A stretch of 64,000 nt of DNA, taken from the NCBI GenBank assembly GCA_032718475.1, contig JAUCBJ010008868.1, positions 23,248-87,247 of the forward strand, read 5' to 3'. The notes beneath the pieces were generated by a model. The model searched no databases. It was not told where the DNA came from and was given only the letters and a program-made list of their open reading frames with translations. Within the stretch, counting starts at the first letter, position 1; every line of letters starts with the position of its first letter. Both the position numbers and the translations under genes were made by a program. Source of the stretch: Nemertoderma westbladi. Its lineage: Eukaryota; Xenacoelomorpha; Nemertodermatida; Nemertodermatidae. This document shows, piece after piece, positions 58,624 through 64,000 of this stretch.

Positions 58624-58653
58624 CATCTAACCTCTATTTTGTGCTTCATCTAG
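58624..58653 (+). promoter_or_regulatory. Candidate splice acceptor for ORF3
   Basis: A CTAAC branch-point-like motif (about 58626-58631) is followed by a pyrimidine-rich stretch and AG at 58652-58653, with ordinary branch-to-AG spacing of about 24 bases. The ORF3 ATG is the next ATG in its frame, 43 bases downstream. Paired with leader donors at 46723 or 46825 it would give a subgenomic mRNA like a retroviral env message. Confidence 0.45.
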
Positions 58654-58695
58654 TAGAAACGTAATGATATGTAACCACATATATATTCGTATACG

Positions 58696-61600
58696 ATGGA
58701 GAAGATGTATAAAGAGTTACGTCAAGGGTTTACGCAAGAACAAGAGCACCAGGCGCCATTCAATCGTTATGGAGCTAAAAACTTTAGTGTGTTTGGAGTG
58801 GAGAGTATGGCTAGGAGTACGGCCAAGCTCGCTAAATCCAAGGTGGACCCGAATGTTACGCGACAGCGGTTGGACGCATACAACAAAAGAACGGAGGAAT
58901 TACGCGCGGAGTTCAATGCGTTATATCCCTACGATGCGTTATGCGACGCTAGCGACATTTGCGAGGATCCAGACACCGAAATACGCCGATTGTATCATAC
59001 GCTGCAATATTTGACGGTAAACGAACCCTTACCTGCAGCTAGAGACGAATTTGAAGGAATGCATCTTTATAGACGCGCTCGAGGAGCGGATCCAGAGACC
59101 AAGGACGCGTTCTCCATATACAAACTGTTTTATAAATGTGGAGCGTGTATGCGCGAGCAAGACAACGCGATTCCTATGCAGTTGAACTCGGAGAACCCCG
59201 AGCCGATATTAGCGCGATGTTCACACCACCAAAGTCTATGTTACCAAGAAGGCGGATACCCTTTGACAAATCCGTATCATACGTTTAAAATGAGTGGACT
59301 GAACGCGGGTGAGATCGTTATTTACGAACCCAAATTAGTCGAACCAGACGTCTACAGCATGGTAGTGGACGAGTCTAATAAGTCGACACAGGAGAAACGG
59401 GAAGCTTTGAGCCTCTACAGGGCGTACAAGGCGTACGAGAAAGGCAAGATCGAGGAGTTCGGCGGAAGGCTCGCGAGCCTACCATTCTATTGGATATCCC
59501 ATGATCAAACCGAACCCAAGGAGATGACACCAGAGCTCTTCGATAGTATCACCTTTGCTCAGCGTTTGTCGCAGAGACTACAGATACCTCATGTCGAGAT
59601 GACGCGAGAACCTCAGCCCCATTCTACTGGAGCGATAGTACCGGTTGCGAGACCAACTAGTTTTCCTATTAGTATACCGACCCGGAAGGAGACAACTTAC
59701 GAGATCCCTATAGTTGAACACCCGGAGATCATCTCGAACCTGGATTTCCTCCCATCGGTTACCTTCGGTGATGTGTTAGAGTCAGCTGAGTTGCGTAAAG
59801 TAATAGTTCAAAAAATCGTACGCAATGTGCCTCCACATATTACGGACTTTAAGGAAGTGGATCGCGCGGGGACGGATATCGCACCTTGTATCTTGCGAGG
59901 ATACCTGACGAAGTCGATTCGATTATGGATCGGAGTTGGAACGTTTGAGACCGACACCGATATCGCGACCAATTGGACCGGTAAACCTATTAGTTTCGAT
60001 GATGAAAAGTCGATTGGGAGAATTTGGAACCCTACCGACGATTTACTCGACGATTGGGACGTGACTAGCCGATCTCTAAAAGAGAATGGTTATATGTTTT
60101 ACGATAATGAAGGAGGAAGCCATCAGCAAAGCCTCACTTCAAAGACTATACAGATTAGAGCACCCGATGGCGTGTTACATGTCTTCAGCCGACAGAGGAG
60201 TGATAGGAAGATGCCTATGCCGGAAGGAACGACGCAAAGACACGCGATGATAAAACGGATAGTTAAATCCATGGACCTGGCTTGTAGCATAGAAGCTAGG
60301 ATGTTGCCAAAGGCCGTGCGAGACGTTGTGTTGGATAAGAGCATCGTCAAGATCGGATCCGGTGTACGGGATGACCTTATTAGCGACTTTGCAGGGATGC
60401 CCACGGAAGAGGACCGATTGCCTACGCCATACGTGGATACTAGACCATTGTTGCTTTGGGCTATTGAGCAAGGATATTTTAGGGAGTATAACACGCTAAA
60501 AACTGGGACGGGTTATATCTCATATCTAATGTTCAGTTGGGATTACAAGGAGAGTAAGAGGAACAAATACACGGACGTATACGGAGAGGGAGATACCCCC
60601 GGCGTAAACGAGTTCGAGTCACAGTTGAAGTGGCGAGGTTGCGTGTATTGGGCGATTACTTCACCACCGCGGATAATCTTGCAATACTATTTAGCGATAG
60701 AATCTTCGGTTAACGTTTGTTTCATCGCGGACGTAGTATCCAGAACCCTAAAGCGACACCCGTTATGTCTTGGCGAAGGACATACCTTTTACGATGGAGG
60801 AAGGACGCATACTGATGTATTCCGACGATTTCTCCAACCCTTTTATAACACCGATGCGCACTGCGAAGTTTTCACGCGAGCGGGACTTAGCGTTTTCAGG
60901 GACGTCTATCTCACTCACGCGGGAAGTCTAGTCGACAGACCGTCGATGTTAACGTTAGTACCCTATGACGGGGAACGCCACGCGGAATTCGAACACCCGG
61001 AAGGATCCTGGAAGGCTCGCGAGCCTACCGCCCATCACGACGATGTGGATCCGACCGAGTTGGCGCTAATAGACGAACCGTTACGGCAACTCATAGAGAT
61101 AGAGGAGAACCTTCCGAGGAAGACGCGAACTGAGATACGCAAGTTGGAGAAAAGCGATGCCATGGTTTGTGTACAACCTACGGAGACGAACATACCGACT
61201 GACCCGGATGATGAGAATTATCATGTGGACGGTAGCGCTCGCCCCATCGGAGATCTCATCTATGAGCGAGTTTGGTATCCTGCCAACACTATTTGTGGCA
61301 GATGCGGAGCAACTGGCCATCACGCAAAGAAGTGCGGAGCGAAGCACATATCTCTACCGGATTTAGTATGCAACTGGTGCGGGGATCAGCATTCGCACAC
61401 TTTCTACACTTGCTGGCGTTTCGTGGCGCAGTGTACTTATTGTAATATTAAGGGCCAGAGGGCATCCGAATGTCAACTTAGAGACGTCCCCTATGAGCAC
61501 ATGTCAGTTAAAATCGTTCGACAATTATTCGACCATTGGGAGGACTTAGCAGACGAGCATGTATCGACGCAGCGACGCCGCTTCCCTATGAGAGCACATT

Positions 61601-62448
61601 TGGGATTTTGGGCCGTAAACCCTCTCATAATGTCAAAGGAAGGATATGTATCGGCTATGCCTCAGTATGATGAATTGTTGGAGGTATTGGATATATTGCC
61701 GTTGGACAGTGGATTCAAAGTTGTGCGGGACTATTTCTTACAAGTGCACCCCGACAACAAGAATACTTGGAACTTTCAAACTGTGGTGAACAAGATTACC
61801 GCCGGAGAATTCGATAAACTGCGAGTTGAACAGCGGAATCGAGGAGCCTGGCATTCGATAGCTTGGGCATACCGGAGCGCTTTTTATCACAAACGCGTAA
61901 CCTCGTGCATTCTGGACGAGACCGACGTTTTGCGTGAGACTGGCTTCAAAGCCACGCCGTTAGCAGAGAAGACGCGTCACCCACAGGATGATCAGCAATT
62001 TCGTATACTCAAAGCCCAGAAGGCCGGACAAGAGATTAAGAAGATAGTAAATGTCGCCGAGAGGACGACATCGAAGTCGCAAATCCGGATGACTCGGGGC
62101 ACGGTTTCCCTTGCTAGAGAACCACGCGGAGGGACAGGATACGCTTTGACTGAACCCATTAGGATTCAAACGACGTCAGAGAGTGAGGTGTCAATGGACG
62201 GAACGGTCCTACCCTTTCGACTTCCTCCTAGCGTTGTAGAGACTCGATCCGATGTTAAGCCGACAGTTGGAATCGGACGAGGATTTAGAGGATTGAGCGC
62301 ACGACGGATGTGCGAAACTCCCGTCGTCCCCTTTCCTAGCGTTTTGGAACCACCGACGACTCGACGCCGAAGTCCGAGCCCAGTTCGACCTCGACCACCC
62401 CCCAATCGCACTAGAGGACGTGGACGAGCCCGCTCAGCGAAGGAATAG
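58696..62448 (+). CDS. ORF3: large zinc-knuckle protein with exonuclease-like core
   Basis: This 1250-codon frame is the only long intact one in the element and lies where retroviruses carry env, but it has no signal peptide or membrane segment. Residues 148-182 hold C-x2-C and C-x-H-H-x4-C, possibly zinc-binding. Residues about 465-670 resemble the DEDD 3'-5' exonuclease fold: D470-x-E472 before a strand (KTIQIRAPDGVLHVF), LPKAVRDVVLDKSIVKIG then D560, then VDTRPLLLWA. In the third motif (Y651 onward) the expected Asp is Thr or Ser, so it may bind rather than cut nucleic acid. Residues 867-880 form a perfect CCHC knuckle, 892-906 a variant, 913-926 a third with Gln for His. The tail is Arg/Pro/Gly-rich (RGRGRARSAKE). 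Palindrome copies are read at 257-263 and 772-778. I know no such protein in a BEL/Pao element; the exonuclease assignment is inference. Confidence 0.82.
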   Translation: MEKMYKELRQGFTQEQEHQAPFNRYGAKNFSVFGVESMARSTAKLAKSKVDPNVTRQRLDAYNKRTEELRAEFNALYPYDALCDASDICEDPDTEIRRLYHTLQYLTVNEPLPAARDEFEGMHLYRRARGADPETKDAFSIYKLFYKCGACMREQDNAIPMQLNSENPEPILARCSHHQSLCYQEGGYPLTNPYHTFKMSGLNAGEIVIYEPKLVEPDVYSMVVDESNKSTQEKREALSLYRAYKAYEKGKIEEFGGRLASLPFYWISHDQTEPKEMTPELFDSITFAQRLSQRLQIPHVEMTREPQPHSTGAIVPVARPTSFPISIPTRKETTYEIPIVEHPEIISNLDFLPSVTFGDVLESAELRKVIVQKIVRNVPPHITDFKEVDRAGTDIAPCILRGYLTKSIRLWIGVGTFETDTDIATNWTGKPISFDDEKSIGRIWNPTDDLLDDWDVTSRSLKENGYMFYDNEGGSHQQSLTSKTIQIRAPDGVLHVFSRQRSDRKMPMPEGTTQRHAMIKRIVKSMDLACSIEARMLPKAVRDVVLDKSIVKIGSGVRDDLISDFAGMPTEEDRLPTPYVDTRPLLLWAIEQGYFREYNTLKTGTGYISYLMFSWDYKESKRNKYTDVYGEGDTPGVNEFESQLKWRGCVYWAITSPPRIILQYYLAIESSVNVCFIADVVSRTLKRHPLCLGEGHTFYDGGRTHTDVFRRFLQPFYNTDAHCEVFTRAGLSVFRDVYLTHAGSLVDRPSMLTLVPYDGERHAEFEHPEGSWKAREPTAHHDDVDPTELALIDEPLRQLIEIEENLPRKTRTEIRKLEKSDAMVCVQPTETNIPTDPDDENYHVDGSARPIGDLIYERVWYPANTICGRCGATGHHAKKCGAKHISLPDLVCNWCGDQHSHTFYTCWRFVAQCTYCNIKGQRASECQLRDVPYEHMSVKIVRQLFDHWEDLADEHVSTQRRRFPMRAHLGFWAVNPLIMSKEGYVSAMPQYDELLEVLDILPLDSGFKVVRDYFLQVHPDNKNTWNFQTVVNKITAGEFDKLRVEQRNRGAWHSIAWAYRSAFYHKRVTSCILDETDVLRETGFKATPLAEKTRHPQDDQQFRILKAQKAGQEIKKIVNVAERTTSKSQIRMTRGTVSLAREPRGGTGYALTEPIRIQTTSESEVSMDGTVLPFRLPPSVVETRSDVKPTVGIGRGFRGLSARRMCETPVVPFPSVLEPPTTRRRSPSPVRPRPPPNRTRGRGRARSAKE
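59464..59483 (+). repeat. Palindromic motif copy 9 (ORF3)
   Basis: CGCG-centred form, read GRLASLP (frame a). Confidence 0.9.
61010..61029 (+). repeat. Palindromic motif copy 10 (ORF3)
   Basis: CGCG-centred form, read WKAREPT (frame b). Confidence 0.9.
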
Positions 62449-62461
62449 AAAGCGAGTGGAA

Positions 62462-62481
62462 GGAAGGCTTGCGAGCCTACC
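62462..62481 (+). repeat. Palindromic motif copy 11 (3' non-coding)
   Basis: TGCG-centred exact copy 13 bases after the ORF3 stop, abutting a 13-bp tandem repeat. Confidence 0.9.
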
Positions 62482-62483
62482 GA

Positions 62484-62549
62484 TTTGGATATTATATTTG
62501 GATATTATATTTGGATATTATATTTGGATATTATATTTGGATATTTATA
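62484..62549 (+). repeat. 13-bp tandem repeat
   Basis: TTTGGATATTATA repeated four times plus a partial fifth copy, directly after palindrome copy 11. Confidence 0.92.
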
Positions 62550-62597
62550 TTGGACATTATGTTTGAATGTTGGGTTTGGAGGAGCGAGATATGGAAA

Positions 62598-62617
62598 GGA
62601 AGGCTTGCGAGCCTACC
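62598..62617 (+). repeat. Palindromic motif copy 12 (3' non-coding)
   Basis: TGCG-centred exact copy in the 3' untranslated region, 136 bp after copy 11. Confidence 0.9.
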
Positions 62618-63060
62618 GTTAACAATTAGTGCTCAGGAGAAGATATCCAGACCAGCAGGACGAACTTTTAAGATCGTCAGGAGGACTCTTTAAGACTTAT
62701 TTGAAAGTTATTAGCGCATTGTGTTTATATTATATTTGAACTGATTTAATTTGGTGAAGGTTTATTATGTATATTTACAATATATAAAGATTTATCGAAA
62801 GAGTTACAATTATTTGTTCGATTTGTTTTGATTTATTTGTTCTGATTTGTTTAATTTGTTTATCTTGATAACCGAAAGCCTTTTTTGTATTTTAGGCACT
62901 AAAGTTAATTAGTAAATTTGTATTTGTATGTACGATCGATTGTATTTACGCCGTATCTGCAATATTAAGTATGCAATAATTAGATAGTGATTATATTTTA
63001 TATTTTAGGCCCTACCAGTAGATTTAGAAGTAGCTTGTAAATATTTTATATTTCGATTGG

Positions 63061-63087
63061 TGAAAACAGTCTTACTTACTGTTTTCA
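63061..63087 (+). repeat. Perfect 10-bp hairpin next to the 3' LTR
   Basis: TGAAAACAGT, 7-base loop, ACTGTTTTCA; ends 8 bases before the LTR. Confidence 0.85.
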
Positions 63088-63231
63088 TGGAGCGGTGATG
63101 AATTATTTCACTATAAGGTAGCATTTGTAGTTTAACTTTAACGTAAAAACTTTCGAAAATCCGACGCATTTTGATTAAGTTACAGTAATGTAATATGCCT
63201 ATTCATATTTGTACACATAAAACCCTTAGGT

Positions 63232-63312
63232 ACTCTCGTGGCGTAGTGGTCAGATGGTTAAGGCGTTGGTTACATTACAGATAGGTTACGAGTTCGAATC
63301 CCAGTCGGGAAA
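63232..63312 (+). pseudogene. tRNA-like sequence inside the 3' LTR
   Basis: Same as 43755-43835 with one change (CCCAGTCGGG for CCCGGTCGGG) after box B; boxes A and B are unchanged. Confidence 0.6.
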
Positions 63313-63595
63313 TTTGTATTTTGGGGCCATTTATTTTCATTTGGTGCTAATTGGTGGACCAATGAGAAGCGTACAACATAGCGAAAGATGAGCCAGGCCA
63401 ATCATGGGGCATAAATTATCTTATTGCTCAAATGTGAGGCTATGGAAAATTCTGTTAGGATTCCATGTCCCAGATTAGTGAAAGGGCCGGATTGCGTTGA
63501 ACGATGAGCTGGGCCAATCATAGGGCACAAAGCACTTTATTGCTCAAATGTGAAGCTGTGGAAAATTCTGTTTGGTTTCCATGTGCGATATTTAG

Positions 63596-63602
63596 TATAA
63601 AA
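63596..63602 (+). promoter_or_regulatory. TATA box of the 3' LTR
   Basis: TATAAAA followed by GGCCGG, identical to the 5' LTR box; the equivalent place in the first promoter copy reads TGAAAGGGCCGG. Confidence 0.7.
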
Positions 63603-64000
63603 GGCCGGTTTGCCTTCGGTTATCACTTCTTACTGCCTCGTTACCCCTTCTTAGTACGTTATTAATTAAATTGTTATTTAGTTTATTTGGTTTCTTGTTG
63701 AAACTTTGTTTGATAAATCCTTTGTAAAACTGTAAATATACTGCAAATTCCTGAACATGTTTTCTTTTGGTCCAACTTTGGGACAGCCAAACATCGGGAA
63801 GATGGCAGCCTAGACCGTTAGGCCGTCAGCAACGCAGGGAAAAGATGTCCACAACACGCTAGCACCCACATTGGATCGACCGCGCACCCCCTTTGCCCTT
63901 CGAAATACTCCACTTGCCATGCAGCGCCCGCTTCGTGAGAAAGGTAAGACTTTGTTCGACGCCCTTGCCCGCCGTAAGACCTACCGTATAGATCAGGGTA

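Larger units (their letters stand above)
57957..58695 (+). other. Non-coding stretch between integrase and ORF3
   Basis: No gene. It contains a 13-bp inverted repeat (58065-58077 with 58149-58161), a palindrome copy (58310-58329) and a strong candidate 3' splice site just before ORF3. Confidence 0.7.
62449..63095 (+). other. 3' non-coding region of the BEL/Pao element
   Basis: AT-rich, with no gene. It contains two palindrome copies, a 13-bp tandem repeat and the terminal hairpin. The purine-rich ATGGAGCGG directly before the LTR is the likely remnant of the plus-strand primer (polypurine) tract. Confidence 0.65.
43619..64000 (+). mobile_element. Giant BEL/Pao LTR retrotransposon
   Basis: Direct repeats of at least 900 bp at 43619 and 63096 (constant offset 19,477 bp until the last 20 bases) bound a coding interior in the order Gag, protease, RT-RNase H, integrase, ORF3, all on the plus strand. 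Family-specific signs are the DUF1759-like Gag domain, a DSA-type protease, the RT motif YVDD with the BEL/Pao fingers and thumb layout, the Pao A17-type region between RT and RNase H, and a DUF5641-like integrase tail. Removing a 1.4-kb nested LINE and a 1.15-kb insertion leaves about 17.8 kb, far longer than the usual 6-10 kb. The right LTR is cut by the window end, so target-site duplication and primer-binding site could not be fixed. Gag-Pol is disrupted, so this copy is probably non-autonomous unless the breaks are sequencing errors or are recoded. Confidence 0.93.
63096..64000 (+). repeat. 3' LTR (cut by the window end)
   Basis: It matches 43619-44518 with about 8 substitutions and a 5-bp insertion near 63,985. 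It begins TGATGAATTATT like the 5' copy, while the bases before it differ. A tRNA-like sequence lies at 63232-63312 and the TATA box at 63596-63602. Low divergence implies recent insertion, or gene conversion between the LTRs. Confidence 0.93.

Noticed and set aside
58696-62448. Envelope gene
   Set aside because: Position fits, but no signal peptide, membrane segment or fusion-like hydrophobic stretch is visible; zinc knuckles and a basic tail point to nucleic-acid binding.

Overview
This is a eukaryotic window, almost certainly from an animal: BEL/Pao LTR retrotransposons, which fill its right third, are known only from metazoans. No single-copy host gene is recognisable, so the species cannot be named. 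There are four blocks. (1) 1-2130 is AT-rich non-coding flank with a degenerate tRNA-like sequence and three long perfect or near-perfect inverted repeats. (2) 2131-39723 is one uninterrupted minisatellite of about 590 units with a 63-bp period. Many units carry an extra AG (65 bp), and multi-kilobase blocks are re-duplicated inside the array at near identity. It abuts directly a second minisatellite (39724-41860): exactly 50 indel-free 42-bp units plus a partial one. (3) 41861-43618 is non-coding sequence with a 25-C tract. (4) 43619 to the window end is one giant (at least 20.4 kb) BEL/Pao element.

The BEL/Pao element has long terminal repeats (43619-44518 and beyond; 63096-64000, cut by the window end) that differ by only about 8 substitutions and one short indel. 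Between them lie a 2.4-kb non-coding leader, a Gag region (coiled coil, DUF1759-like domain, zinc knuckles), a DUF1758-like protease, reverse transcriptase plus RNase H, and an integrase. Downstream, in the position env occupies in retroviruses, is a large intact ORF of 1250 codons (ORF3). Gag-Pol is split by three single in-frame stops (one each of TGA, TAG and TAA) and three frame changes. The integrase is broken twice: by a 5'-truncated non-LTR retrotransposon on the minus strand (54274-55708, 13-bp target-site duplication, TAG-repeat tail), and by about 1.15 kb of hairpin-rich non-coding sequence inside its C-terminal domain.

The most interesting signals are these. A 20-bp palindromic motif (GGAAGGCTTGCGAGCCTACC, core AGGCTYGCGAGCCT) occurs 12 times and only inside this element. 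It sits in coding sequence in all three reading frames and in non-coding sequence, and one copy carries paired changes that keep the palindrome; it looks like a small mobile or structural hairpin. ORF3 shows what I read as a DEDD-type 3'-5' exonuclease-like core (D-x-E and G-x3-D present, third motif degenerate) followed by three CCHC-type knuckles, a combination I do not know from any LTR element. A branch point, pyrimidine tract and AG before ORF3, with strong donors in the leader, suggest it is made from a spliced mRNA. The LTR itself carries a tRNA-like sequence with Pol III boxes A and B, and a duplicated core promoter of which only the second copy has a TATA box.
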